From Metallosphaera tengchongensis (lineage in GTDB: Archaea > Thermoproteota > Thermoprotei_A > Sulfolobales > Sulfolobaceae), in assembly GCF_013343295.1 (NCBI RefSeq), contig NZ_CP049074.1, positions 1 to 64,000 of the forward strand: a DNA stretch of 64,000 nucleotides. Reading direction: 5' to 3'. Of this stretch, positions 17,285 to 26,150 are shown one piece after another (position 1 is the stretch's first letter; each line of letters begins with the position of its first letter). A model generated the notes under the pieces. That model saw nothing but the letters and a program-made list of their open reading frames with translations, was not told the origin of the DNA and made no database searches. The position numbers and the translations under genes were made by a program.

Positions 17285-18434
17285 CCAAAACTAAGGTTGT
17301 GGAATGAGCCCTGTTCCATCCCCCTATACCGTTCAACAGGACAGAGTCGACCCCCTTAACCTGTCTGCCTCCCCCTTCCCCGTTAAGCTGGATTAGGGCC
17401 TCCTCCAAAATGACCCCTCCGCTCATGTAGGCTGGCTGACCCACGTTCAGCGACCCCCCTCCAGTATTTATTGGCCTCTCTCCCTTATATGTAAAGTCCA
17501 CTTCCTCGGAAAACTTACCTCCTTTACCCTTTTCAGCGAGTCCTATGTCCTCGATCTGCAGGAGTACCGTTATGGTGAAGGAGTCATAGAGTTGAAAGCA
17601 GTCTACCCTATCCAGTTCGCCTCTCGCCCCCTTTGCGCTCTCCAGAGCAGGGGTTGTGGTGATGTCTGGGAGCTCTGGGGGCATCTCAGCCCAGTGTGCC
17701 TCCCCAAAGTACTTGATCCTCAAGGGCCTGAGGTCTGACTTTCCTCCGGACTTTCCTACCACAAAGACGTGGAACCCGTCAACGGGGTACACTATCTCAA
17801 GGAGCCTCAAGGGTGAGCTAACGACCCTCGAGGACAACACGTCCTCAACTCTTAGAGGTTCCCTGTAGATCGCCTTGGGGTTACCCATGGCGTTGAACCT
17901 CTGTTTAACAGCTATGCTAGCCCTTTGCTGGTCTGTGGTACCAAAGAGGTAGCTGTGCCTGTTAGCTACCAGTGCGTAATCCGTTACCGGGTTCATGTCG
18001 TCATATACCCGGAATACCGGATCGAAGGGTGACAAGGTCACGTGCTGGAAAGCCCTATCCACTGAGTCTGCTGTTACCTTCTTCTCCCTCAATGGGGAGG
18101 CCTTTCCTCCGACTATCAACACTACGTAATCTGCGTCTCCCGCAGATATTGCTTTCTCCGCCCTGTACAACATGGCCAATGCGGAGGCCCCTCCGAAATC
18201 TACGTAGTCCAGGAACCTAGGCCTTATTCCTAGGTACTGGGAGAGCTGGGCTGTGTAAAAGTGTAGGGATACGTTTCCGTCAAAAGTCCCAGGCAGGTGG
18301 GTTGCGATCAGTCCGTCCAACTTCTCCCTTCCTATTCCAGCCATATCCAAGGCGTTGTCGACTGCATCTGAGAGGAGGTTGAAGGCAGAGCCGTCGAACT
18401 TTTTGTATATCAAACCTGAGTAACCTAGTATCAC
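17277..18434 (-). CDS. Thiolase-fold protein of the SCP2/Ltp2 type, without thiolase catalytic residues
   Basis: 385 residues, full length for a non-specific lipid-transfer-protein (SCP2) thiolase. The position of the nucleophilic Cys reads VDFGGASALAML (no Cys), and the catalytic GHP motif reads NVGQPAYMSGG, with Gln for His. Two tyrosines, Y283 (QLYDSFT) and Y336 (PAYMSGG), sit where Ltp2 aldolases carry catalytic tyrosines. With its overlapping DUF35 partner it may therefore cleave or form a beta-hydroxyacyl-CoA bond as an aldolase, not a thiolase. The alignment to Ltp2 is from memory, so the catalytic claim is inference. The fold is secure. Confidence 0.8.
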   Translation of the reverse strand: MILGYSGLIYKKFDGSAFNLLSDAVDNALDMAGIGREKLDGLIATHLPGTFDGNVSLHFYTAQLSQYLGIRPRFLDYVDFGGASALAMLYRAEKAISAGDADYVVLIVGGKASPLREKKVTADSVDRAFQHVTLSPFDPVFRVYDDMNPVTDYALVANRHSYLFGTTDQQRASIAVKQRFNAMGNPKAIYREPLRVEDVLSSRVVSSPLRLLEIVYPVDGFHVFVVGKSGGKSDLRPLRIKYFGEAHWAEMPPELPDITTTPALESAKGARGELDRVDCFQLYDSFTITVLLQIEDIGLAEKGKGGKFSEEVDFTYKGERPINTGGGSLNVGQPAYMSGGVILEEALIQLNGEGGGRQVKGVDSVLLNGIGGWNRAHSTTLVLGE

Positions 18435-18444
18435 ACCTCATCCC

Positions 18445-19191
18445 TCAGAAGGTAAGCCCTCCGGTTATTCCTAACACTTCACCGGTAACGTAGGAGGCCC
18501 TGTCTGACGCTAGGAAAGCTATGACTTCTGCCACCTCCTGGGGAGATCCCTTTCTCTTCAACGGTATCCTCTCCATGAACTTCTCCATGACCTTGTCTGG
18601 GATCCCCTTGGTCATGGCGGTGTCTATTAAACCTGGAGCGACTGCGTTCACAGTGATGTTATATCTCCCCAGTTCCTTGGACAGAGCCTTGGTGAAACCT
18701 ACTAAGCCTGCCTTCGAGGCTGAATAGTTGGCCTGACCCACGTTCCCTGTCCAACTTAGGGAGGAGAGGTTTATTATCCTCCCGTGACCTACCCTCATCA
18801 TATCCTCAACCACTTGCTTTGTCATATTAAACGCTCCGTAGAGGTTTACCTTGATTACGAAGTCCCACTCCTCCCTTGTCATCTTCACGAAGAGGTTGTC
18901 CTTCAGGACACCAGCGTTGTTCACAAGGACATCCACGTGGTCACTATTGAAGACCGATTTTGCTTCGGAGACGAACGCCCTGCAGGAGTCCCAGTCGGTC
19001 ACGTCTAGTTTAAATCCTTTAACTGTAAGCCCCTTTTGGGATAACTCCTTAGCCTTCTCCTCATATCCCTTGATGTCCCCAATGGCAACGTTAAAACCTG
19101 CTTTGGATAGGACCTCAGCTGTGACCAACCCTATCCCGCTTGCCCCTCCTGTCACAAGGGCTAGACTTGAAGGATGGGATACGCTTGACAT
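18445..19191 (-). CDS. Short-chain dehydrogenase/reductase (FabG-like)
   Basis: 248 residues. NAD(P)-binding TGGASGIG (about 15-22), NNAG motif (VLVNNAGVL), catalytic Ser (NLSSLSW), YSASKAG Tyr-Lys pair and the C-terminal ASDRASYVTGEVLGITGG are all intact. Similar enzymes reduce 3-oxoacyl or oxidise 3-hydroxyacyl thioesters. It is first in an operon with the thiolase-fold/DUF35 pair (10-base gap), which fits a beta-hydroxy/keto acyl-CoA substrate, for instance in side-chain or fatty-acid metabolism. The exact substrate is unknown. Confidence 0.88.
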   Translation of the reverse strand: MSSVSHPSSLALVTGGASGIGLVTAEVLSKAGFNVAIGDIKGYEEKAKELSQKGLTVKGFKLDVTDWDSCRAFVSEAKSVFNSDHVDVLVNNAGVLKDNLFVKMTREEWDFVIKVNLYGAFNMTKQVVEDMMRVGHGRIINLSSLSWTGNVGQANYSASKAGLVGFTKALSKELGRYNITVNAVAPGLIDTAMTKGIPDKVMEKFMERIPLKRKGSPQEVAEVIAFLASDRASYVTGEVLGITGGLTF

Positions 19192-19542
19192 GACAGAGAT
19201 AGGATTATTGGATTAAAAAAGAAGCTTGTTAACTTGACGAGAGGATAATGCGCAGAACCTGTTGACCTTAAACCCTTGGGGCAGCGACGCTCTAAACTTG
19301 TGCGCTATACTTTCAATTGGACTGCCGTGTTATTTTTCACCGGTTCCGTACCACTCCGTAGCCTCTGATCTCCCCAGAGGCTCTCCATTCAAGGGTAAGC
19401 CTCCTCGTTCCTTTTTCAAATTGTGAAATCTGTGGAACTGCAGTGTCCATCCAAGACCGAGTTGAGTTAACAGGTCAGTTCACCCCATCGTCGAGAGGGT
19501 TCACAAGTGAAGACTTTTCTACCGCTAAGAGGATATCCTCTC
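19192..19542. other. Intergenic region between SDR and nucleoside hydrolase genes
   Basis: About 350 bases. On the minus strand a 37-codon frame (19337-19450, ATG to TGA) reads protein-like (QFEKGTRRLTLEWRASGEIR) but lacks other support and may be a gene relic. No RNA gene or transposon end was recognised. Confidence 0.3.
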
Positions 19543-20475
19543 ATGAGGCGCTTCATCATAGACTGCGATACAGCTGAGGACGACATATTCAGTTTTTTGT
19601 TTTTGTTACACAAGGGAGTCCAGGTGGAGGGCATAACCATAGTCGAGGGGAACGTTCCCTTCGACGTTGAAGTTCAGAACGCGCTCTGGGCCTCTGAATT
19701 TGGGTCGAAGTACTTCAATTCCACGGTAAAGGTATACCCTGGTACGACCAGACCCCTTGTCAAAGGTTTTAGGACTGTTGAAAACGTCCACGGGTCGGGA
19801 GGAGTCGGGAGCACTAAGCTGAGGCCAACGACAAAGCCTGAGAAAAAGCACGCTGTAGACTTCATCCTAGAGACGGCTGACAGGTACCCAGGGGAGCTGG
19901 AGTTTTTGGCCATATCACCCCTGACTAACCTGGCCTTGGCCTACCTTAAGGACAAGTCCCTGGTGGAAAAGGTGAAGGCGGTCTGGGTCATGGGAGGGAC
20001 AATCTACGGAAGGGGAAACATTACCCCTGCTGCAGAGTACAACTTCTGGGTCGACCCAGACTCGGCTAAAATCGTACTCAACGCCGGGTTTAACCTGACC
20101 ATGGTGAGCTGGGACCTTATAACCCAGTATACAGTTAACGAGGAGTGGGATAGGATAAAGGACATGAAAACTGTCATGAGCGAGCTTTACCTTGAGTTTT
20201 ACTCCCACTATAGAGGATTTGCAATGAGCAAGCAAAAGATGAAGGGGAACCCTCACCCGGACCTCATCACCACTGCGGTCGCCTTAAATCCTTCCATAGC
20301 CACTAGGGTCGAGAGACAGTCCGTTGATGTCGAGAACTGCGACTGTCTCACTAGGGGGGCTACAGTCATCGACTACCTGAACGTATTGGGTAGAGAACCT
20401 AACGTCAATGTAGTCTACGAAATAGACAGGGGCTTGTTCATTTCAGAGCTGATGTCCCTGCTCTCCAGGTTTTAG
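19543..20475 (+). CDS. Inosine/uridine-preferring nucleoside hydrolase family protein
   Basis: About 310 residues from the ATG at 19543 ([14 protein letters not shown]); a GTG at 19507 adds 12 residues unlike the family. The calcium-binding DCDTAEDD motif matches the DxDxxxDD signature, and the [12 protein letters not shown] and VWVMGG segments are typical. These enzymes hydrolyse the N-glycosidic bond of nucleosides to free base and ribose, usually for salvage in the cytoplasm. The 3' end overlaps the convergent ArsR gene by 4 bases. Substrate not predictable. Confidence 0.9.
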   Translation: MRRFIIDCDTAEDDIFSFLFLLHKGVQVEGITIVEGNVPFDVEVQNALWASEFGSKYFNSTVKVYPGTTRPLVKGFRTVENVHGSGGVGSTKLRPTTKPEKKHAVDFILETADRYPGELEFLAISPLTNLALAYLKDKSLVEKVKAVWVMGGTIYGRGNITPAAEYNFWVDPDSAKIVLNAGFNLTMVSWDLITQYTVNEEWDRIKDMKTVMSELYLEFYSHYRGFAMSKQKMKGNPHPDLITTAVALNPSIATRVERQSVDVENCDCLTRGATVIDYLNVLGREPNVNVVYEIDRGLFISELMSLLSRF

Positions 20476-20849
20476 GGGTGGTTGGAGAGAGTCGGCTTGC
20501 TCTTCCCTTCCCTCTCCTGAACCTCCTCCCTTACAATCTCGCACGATAGAATAGACTTGCTGTGCTTGCTCACGTGTTCAATAGCCTCATTGAGGATCTT
20601 GTTCACACCCCCTCCGTTCAGTGCGTAAACTGAAAACTTACCCCTCCTCTCCACAGTCACTACACCACAGTTCCTCAGACAGGAGAGGTGATGCGAGACA
20701 AGGGACTGGGACTTGTTCAACGAGGATGAGATCTCCTGCACGGTAGCACCATCCCTGGACATAAGGTAGAGCACGATCTCGAGTCTGGTCTCATCTGAGA
20801 GCGCTGAGAAGAAAGATTCAAGCTCCAGTACTAATGGTCTGTTGGACAT
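20472..20849 (-). CDS. ArsR-family winged-helix regulator
   Basis: 125 residues. The HTH is visible as [48 protein letters not shown], followed by the wing [12 protein letters not shown]. ArsR proteins repress metal, redox or metabolic genes. C-terminal Cys occurs (SILSCEIV), and there is a Cys in the recognition area (SCLRNCGVV), so metal or thiol sensing is possible but unproven. It is divergent from the sulredoxin gene at 21036, sharing a 186-base promoter region, and so is a candidate regulator of it. Confidence 0.88.
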   Translation of the reverse strand: MSNRPLVLELESFFSALSDETRLEIVLYLMSRDGATVQEISSSLNKSQSLVSHHLSCLRNCGVVTVERRGKFSVYALNGGGVNKILNEAIEHVSKHSKSILSCEIVREEVQEREGKSKPTLSNHP

Positions 20850-21035
20850 TGATTATTTATACAGCGTCCAGGTTAAAAAACCATTAGATGCCCAGTAAGC
20901 GAAACCTAGAACCCAGTGATTTACACCTAAACGTTAACTACTGCGAAATTATAAATGAATGATTCGCTAGGTATCAAGTACGTTTATAACTGTATTAATT
21001 GAAAGCTTAAAGGGTTTAGCTGACAAGGGGACCGC

Positions 21036-21365
21036 ATGGTGTGGAAAAGAACCATCAGTTCAAAAGCCCTGGAAAAGGCGGGCTATGCACCGGTAAAAGT
21101 GGACGACAAGGTTGTTTTTATCGCAAATATAAACGGAAACCTGTATGGTATGGACGCGGTCTGCTCCCACGCCAGATGCATCCTAGGAATTTTAGATCCG
21201 GAGAACTTGAAAGTTAAATGCAGGTGCCACGATGCTGTGTTCGACCTCAAGACTGGCGCTATGCTGGAACCACCTTATGTAGCAAAGGATGCCCCTAAGG
21301 AGAAGCTCGGGTTAAAGACCTACCAAGTTAGGGACAACGGTGGATGGATAGAGGTGGACGTTTGA
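21036..21365 (+). CDS. Sulredoxin-like soluble Rieske [2Fe-2S] protein
   Basis: 109 residues, no membrane anchor. Ligands are C43-S-H45 and C62-R-C-H65; the extra cysteines C48 and C64 correspond to the disulfide pair of high-potential Rieske proteins. Length and the sequence MVWKRTIS and KLGLKTYQVRDNGGWIEVDV resemble sulredoxin of Sulfolobus, a cytosolic high-potential Rieske protein. It may pass electrons to an oxygenase; the nearby aromatic-degradation genes make this attractive, but no Rieske oxygenase alpha subunit is in the window. Its own promoter lies in the AT-rich 20940-21000 stretch, shared with the divergent ArsR gene. Confidence 0.85.
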   Translation: MVWKRTISSKALEKAGYAPVKVDDKVVFIANINGNLYGMDAVCSHARCILGILDPENLKVKCRCHDAVFDLKTGAMLEPPYVAKDAPKEKLGLKTYQVRDNGGWIEVDV

Positions 21366-21531
21366 GCTTGAAAAGTTAACTATTTTGCTACGTCTCGGTA
21401 TTCTGATTTCGAATGTTATTTTGTTAGGTTAACCTTGAGTGCCTCGAAAAGTTCTAAAAAACTTCTCAAAGGTTGTTATTTGGATTAAAGACCAAAATGG
21501 TCTAGCTTGAGATACATTCACGTTAAAACTA

Positions 21532-23013
21532 TCACGCCTTAGGGTTGGGCATCTGATCCAGTATTTCCTTGACTAGTTTGACGAACTGCTCCTTCCTGTC
21601 CCTGAACACTTCAGTATAGGTTTGAGCCCAGCGGATGGTTGGGTCTCCCCTGCTAAACCTGTCGTACTGTTCATACCTCATTCCTGCCTCAGACCCAATG
21701 ACGTCCCATAGCAGGTTGAAAGTCTTCGCCCTCTCCAGCGCATCCAGTCCCTTCATGGCCATGTACTTTTCAAGGTAAGCCCTCTCCTCGGGGTTTGTGA
21801 AGTCCTTGGCACCAGCAGGTATGGGTATTGAAGCTCCAGCAGTGATCAGCCTGAGTATCTCGTTGGCCCTAGGCACAGCCTTCATATTGAAGTGGCTCGC
21901 TGAGATCGACATGTATGGGTCTGGTCTTACGATGTTGGGGAGCTCCTGTGCCCTCGCTATGGAACCGTAGAAAGCTGCCTCGTTAAGCGCTACATACAGG
22001 AGGATCTCTCCTATCTTCTCCTGGACGTTAATAAACGAGCTCGTCCCTGCAGCCTCAGTGACTGTCATGGCCAGACCTGCCAGGAACTTCAGCCTTGAAT
22101 AGTGCTGTATCATGAAGTGCCAGTTAAACCATCCCCTAAGGCTCACCGTGTGCCACATCAGGTCCTCTATGAGCTCTGGTTTTCTGTAAAATATTATCCT
22201 GTCCCAAGGGACTAGGACGTTGTCCAGGACTAGGATCGCGTCGCCTTCGTCCAGCCTTGAAGATATTGGGTACTCGAACTCACCCCCCTCCCTAGGCTGG
22301 AAGCCCCTCCTGGCTATGAACCTAACTCCCTTGGTGTCAGTGGGGATGGAGAAGTATATGGCATATTTAGGGTCAGAATCCCTTCTCATGTTGGGTAGGT
22401 ACCAGAGCATCTCAGCGTAAGGCCCTGCCGTACATATCATGGCCGCCCCTCTCACGACGACCCCTTCAGGTCTCTCCTCAGTTACCCCAATTTGGATAAA
22501 TGGATCCTCCCACTGGGAGGGAGGCCTACTCCTATCGTACATTGGAGCCACAATAGCATGGGTGTAAAAGTGATCTCGCTTGGTGGACTCCTTGTAGACC
22601 TCCACTGCGTTCTCCATGAACCTGGAGCCGAAGTGTTTCCCGAAGTAGTCCTCCGCGTGTGCATAGAACACCATTGTCCATAGGTTCATGTAATCCGGGC
22701 TCCTCCCGAAGTATCCCCTATAATAGTCGTAGATCTTGATCAGACCTTCGCCTAACCTCTGCAGCTCTTCCTTGCTCTTGGGCCTCACGAGAGTTACGCT
22801 TGTCTCCTCTCCTACGTCTCTATTGTAGACCCTAAGATCCTTGTATTCCTCCCTCCAATGAAGGTCGTAATAGCTAGCGACCGTGTTTACAGGAATTTTG
22901 AAAGCGGGGTGCTCCGTGACGTCCTTAACCACCTCTCCCTCGTAGTAAGTCACGGGCTGGTGTTCCCTTATGTTCCTTAGGTAATCTAAACCCTTCCTGA
23001 TCATTGCTCCCAC
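21532..23013 (-). CDS. 4-hydroxyphenylacetate 3-hydroxylase (HpaB) family flavin monooxygenase
   Basis: 493 residues, full length. HpaB-type enzymes ortho-hydroxylate phenols to catechols with reduced FAD. Family features include [14 protein letters not shown], the [40 protein letters not shown] block and [22 protein letters not shown]. The start overlaps the extradiol dioxygenase gene by 13 bases, and a flavin reductase is encoded 2.6 kb further upstream, which together supply ring hydroxylation and cleavage. An internal ATG at 23004 is an alternative start. The exact phenol is unknown. Confidence 0.92.
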   Translation of the reverse strand: MGAMIRKGLDYLRNIREHQPVTYYEGEVVKDVTEHPAFKIPVNTVASYYDLHWREEYKDLRVYNRDVGEETSVTLVRPKSKEELQRLGEGLIKIYDYYRGYFGRSPDYMNLWTMVFYAHAEDYFGKHFGSRFMENAVEVYKESTKRDHFYTHAIVAPMYDRSRPPSQWEDPFIQIGVTEERPEGVVVRGAAMICTAGPYAEMLWYLPNMRRDSDPKYAIYFSIPTDTKGVRFIARRGFQPREGGEFEYPISSRLDEGDAILVLDNVLVPWDRIIFYRKPELIEDLMWHTVSLRGWFNWHFMIQHYSRLKFLAGLAMTVTEAAGTSSFINVQEKIGEILLYVALNEAAFYGSIARAQELPNIVRPDPYMSISASHFNMKAVPRANEILRLITAGASIPIPAGAKDFTNPEERAYLEKYMAMKGLDALERAKTFNLLWDVIGSEAGMRYEQYDRFSRGDPTIRWAQTYTEVFRDRKEQFVKLVKEILDQMPNPKA

Positions 23014-23933
23014 CCCTTAATCTCTCCGTCCATACCTTCGACTGGTTGCCATTCGTTGAGCCAGCTCTGAGGTATAGGTCTAGCCCAATAGTCGCTCCTG
23101 TACTTGAACTGCTCGTGGGTCCACTCAACAGGCTTCCACTTGTCCGGGTCTTGGACTTGGTAGTCCTGGCTGAAGAACTCGAACCTGTTCTTGTCCATAT
23201 CCCTCAAGTAGATGTAGTACCCCTCAGTCGCACCGTGTCTTCCAGGACCCCTCTCTATATTATCCCAATACCCCATTGATGCGAACAGGTCTGCCGCCCT
23301 TATTACGTCCCTCACGTCGTGAACGTAATACGTCTCGTGGTGGAATCCAGGGACGTTCCTGTTGGACCTAGCTATGGCTATCTCATGAGAGTAACCTATC
23401 CTTGTGAGCCAAACCACTGACTTCTTCCTATCTTGGTCCAGGTAACGCTCAGTCTCCACAAAGCCGAGGTTCTCGAAAAACAACTGCTCCCTGTCAAGGT
23501 CCTTCACCACAAAGTTAACGTGGGCTAGCCTTACTGGGGACACTCCCCTGTGCATGTAGAACTTTAGCCTTACGTCACCGACGTATTCCATGTCCCTGTA
23601 CATTAAGAGGGGAACTCCACCTGGAGTTTCCGTCATGATCGCGTCCTCCACTCCTTTCTCCTTGACCCTCACAGACCTGTTGGGTAGGATCTCCCTAACT
23701 TTATCTAGATCATCTTTCACCCTAAGCGCTACGTAACAGAGCCCAGGGGTCTTGGCTCTCTTCAGGACTAAGCTGTGGTGTTGTCCTTCCTCTATACCCC
23801 TTAGGTAAAGGAAATCGCCATCCCTCTCGGTCTTTACGAAGCCGAGAAGATTTACGTACAGATCCTCTGCCTTTTCAAGATCTGTTACCCTTACACACAC
23901 GTGAGAGAGCCTTAGTACGTTTATGATGTTCAT
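23001..23933 (-). CDS. Extradiol ring-cleavage dioxygenase (VOC superfamily, catechol 2,3-dioxygenase-like)
   Basis: 310 residues with two VOC modules (about 1-120 and 135-270). Probable Fe(II) ligands are H140 in [11 protein letters not shown]214 in [11 protein letters not shown] and a Glu near the C-terminus ([10 protein letters not shown]). The [25 protein letters not shown] stretch is typical of catechol 2,3-dioxygenases. It cleaves catechols next to the hydroxyls. The overlap with HpaB indicates co-translation, so it probably acts on the catechol that HpaB makes. Residue numbers are approximate. Confidence 0.9.
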   Translation of the reverse strand: MNIINVLRLSHVCVRVTDLEKAEDLYVNLLGFVKTERDGDFLYLRGIEEGQHHSLVLKRAKTPGLCYVALRVKDDLDKVREILPNRSVRVKEKGVEDAIMTETPGGVPLLMYRDMEYVGDVRLKFYMHRGVSPVRLAHVNFVVKDLDREQLFFENLGFVETERYLDQDRKKSVVWLTRIGYSHEIAIARSNRNVPGFHHETYYVHDVRDVIRAADLFASMGYWDNIERGPGRHGATEGYYIYLRDMDKNRFEFFSQDYQVQDPDKWKPVEWTHEQFKYRSDYWARPIPQSWLNEWQPVEGMDGEIKGWEQ

Positions 23934-24004
23934 GCAATTAAAGTAATATTATATTTTAATTAACCTTCCATCAAACTAGTTAGAGTTCGCCCTAGTCCGT
24001 CCAG

Positions 24005-24409
24005 CTAGATCTTCCTCCTAATCCTTTCAATTCGTATATCTTCATCTAGGTTCTTCAGGAAGTTATCCACCCATTTGGACGCTGAGAAAAGACGCAAATT
24101 TCTCTCCATATAACCCTCGTATTCCAGGGTAAATTTAAGGAGACTCCCTGGGCTGATCACTATCCTTCCGTTTCCAGTGCCATTCCCCTTAATGGAGAAG
24201 ACGTAAGTTATGTCCACTCCCCTGTAGACGGTCCCAGATATCCCAAACAGGTAGACAAAGTGCTGACCTGAACCTTTAAACGAGTTACCGGTAACCTCGA
24301 TGACTTTAACTGGAGGGAGCACTCTAGGTATCACGAAGGCTGGGTCCGATAATATGGTGTGCACTGGACCTATTTCATGGGACACCTTAGCTTCCCTTTG
24401 TATTAGCAT
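24005..24409 (-). CDS. DUF3211 / SRPBCC-fold protein
   Basis: 134 residues. Its START/SRPBCC-like character shows in HTILSDPAFVIPRVLPPVKVIEVTGNSFKG and the beta-rich middle ending SGSLLKFTLEYEGYMERNLRLFSASKWVDNFLKNL, with a C-terminal helix. It resembles the DUF3211 family known from Sulfolobales. SRPBCC proteins bind hydrophobic ligands, and the neighbours are aromatic catabolism genes, so binding of an aromatic or ring-cleavage intermediate is plausible. There is no direct evidence of catalysis. Confidence 0.7.
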   Translation of the reverse strand: MLIQREAKVSHEIGPVHTILSDPAFVIPRVLPPVKVIEVTGNSFKGSGQHFVYLFGISGTVYRGVDITYVFSIKGNGTGNGRIVISPGSLLKFTLEYEGYMERNLRLFSASKWVDNFLKNLDEDIRIERIRRKI

Positions 24410-24618
24410 TAAACGGGGAGTTTATAGCCCAATTTTAAAGTTAACTCTCCTATTTTATAAGAATTGATCATTTAACGTAATTAATACGAGATATTGAACT
24501 AGCTTATTACGACCCATATGAAAAATAAGGTACATAAATTCCAAGGCTCCGTAGGAAAGAGAGGGGGAGTTTACCGATGAAATCCCTTCACTTTACCTTT
24601 TTTAAGACCTTAATACTA

Positions 24619-25419
24619 TTAGGACTGAACCTGGACCTTTTCTACTCTCTTCAACAAGATTGTCTTAGAGACCCTAAAGTACAAGGGATAATAATATCCG
24701 CCGTAGACCTGCTGTACTGAAACGTTTTCGAGCTCGTCATTTACATATCCTTCAAGGGTGACCTTAGCATCTCCCTTCCAGATTTCGCCGTATTTGCTCT
24801 CGTCCCTTTGCCTGCTCACCACTTCATATACGTCCTTCTCACCATCACCTCTAGTAGGATATCTCCTTATGTTTATCAAGGGCCCAAAGTCCTTTAATGG
24901 GAGGGAGTCAGTTTTTTCCTTCAACTGGACCTCCATTCTTACCATTACACCCCCTCCCCTCGTAGCGTATCCTCCCAACCTCAGTCCAGGTTCTACCTTG
25001 TTGTACTTGGGAAGTAGAGGATGCAGCCTGGTCATCCTAATGTTGGCTAGTTTTTTGGGGTATCCGTCCAACCAACCTCTCACAAGGGCCCAATCCTTGT
25101 CCACCCACATAAAGGGAAAATAGAGATAGTTCCGCCCCTCATACTCGACCTTTAGACCGATGGCAGCTTCCATATACTGCACCAGGTCTGGCTCCTTGTA
25201 CATGAAATCCCAGTTGTGCTCCGACGTGGAGATGAATTCAGCTATGTAGACCCAACCTTCACCGTCTGCCCTAAAAAATTCAGGGATGAGGTTGCCAACT
25301 CCTGCTAACTTTACGTGCGCTGCGATATACGTAACTCCATAGTACCAAGGTGGTGGGAAGACTGTCTGGGACTTCCCTGTTTTAGTTAGGGGAAGGGTGA
25401 AATCAGGTTCGAATTGCAT
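24619..25419 (-). CDS. Acetoacetate decarboxylase family protein
   Basis: 266 residues, usual length. The family motif [13 protein letters not shown] contains the Lys-Lys pair, of which the first or second Lys forms the Schiff base in acetoacetate decarboxylase; the Glu-rich upstream motif YMEAAIG matches as well. Relatives decarboxylate beta-keto acids or act as aldolases/dehydratases on ring-fission products. Located in the aromatic cluster, it may process a ring-cleavage product. A separate AT-rich promoter is likely at 25425-25450. Confidence 0.85.
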   Translation of the reverse strand: MQFEPDFTLPLTKTGKSQTVFPPPWYYGVTYIAAHVKLAGVGNLIPEFFRADGEGWVYIAEFISTSEHNWDFMYKEPDLVQYMEAAIGLKVEYEGRNYLYFPFMWVDKDWALVRGWLDGYPKKLANIRMTRLHPLLPKYNKVEPGLRLGGYATRGGGVMVRMEVQLKEKTDSLPLKDFGPLINIRRYPTRGDGEKDVYEVVSRQRDESKYGEIWKGDAKVTLEGYVNDELENVSVQQVYGGYYYPLYFRVSKTILLKRVEKVQVQS

Positions 25420-25661
25420 GAATGTAGTAAGTAGTGTGGATATTAAATACTGACTCTAACTTGTTTTACGCCGCCTTAGTAGGAAGTGACTCCCTCGCAG
25501 GTCTGCTCACCTCTTGATTTCAGCTCCTCTCCTTTTAGGATGTGTTATCTCGTCATTTTGTATCATTTTGCTTAAAAGATCTGGATCCCATAATCGTGTT
25601 CCCAGAAAGACCAAGGACCTTACCTTTACTAGAAATAATAAAGCCTACTTTAAAAATAAAA

Positions 25662-26141
25662 CTAAATATCTTTCATAAGCCTCCAATAGTCCCTCTTGAA
25701 GTAAACGATTGGCTCAGGTTCCCTCAGCACCTTCGCCTGAATCACTTCACCTATTACTAGGGAATGGTCCCCAATGTCAACAACCTCTCTTTTGTCGGCG
25801 ACGACGTAGGCGTAACTGTTCTCCAGCAAAGGAATATCTTGAAATCTGAAGAACTTGACGTCGTTGAACCTCTTGTCTACTGGTTGGTAAGCGAACCTAT
25901 CTAGAAGCTCTTTCTTATCAAGTAAGTTCACCCCAAAGTTCTTCGTCTCTCTAAAGGGGACATCGTTTCCCTTAGTCCTGTCGGCGGAGAAAAGAACAAG
26001 GGGAGGATTCATGGAAAGGGAGTTGAAAGTGTTTACTGTCATACCTACGAGTTTCCCGTTCCAGTTTGTGGTAACTACTGCAACGCCCAATGGGAAGTTC
26101 CTCATCACCTCCTTAAGGAGTTCCTGGATGTTTAATTCCAT
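25662..26141 (-). CDS. Flavin reductase (HpaC-like, FMN-binding split barrel)
   Basis: 159 residues. The family motifs are MRNFPLGVAVVTTNWNGKLVGMTVNTFNSLSMNPPLVLFSADRTKGNDVPF, then FGVNLLDKKELLDRFA and GDHSLVIGEVIQAKV. These proteins reduce free FAD or FMN with NAD(P)H for a two-component monooxygenase. The natural partner is the HpaB-type hydroxylase at 21532-23013. It lies 9 bases after the MFS gene on the same strand, so the two are co-transcribed. Confidence 0.9.
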   Translation of the reverse strand: MELNIQELLKEVMRNFPLGVAVVTTNWNGKLVGMTVNTFNSLSMNPPLVLFSADRTKGNDVPFRETKNFGVNLLDKKELLDRFAYQPVDKRFNDVKFFRFQDIPLLENSYAYVVADKREVVDIGDHSLVIGEVIQAKVLREPEPIVYFKRDYWRLMKDI

Positions 26142-26150
26142 TCCGGACCA

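Noticed and set aside
19337-19450. 37-codon minus-strand frame
   Set aside because: Protein-like text but no ribosome-binding site, promoter or family support; listed only within the intergenic entry.
19507-19542. GTG start of the nucleoside hydrolase
   Set aside because: Adds 12 residues before the conserved [14 protein letters not shown] start; the ATG at 19543 is preferred.
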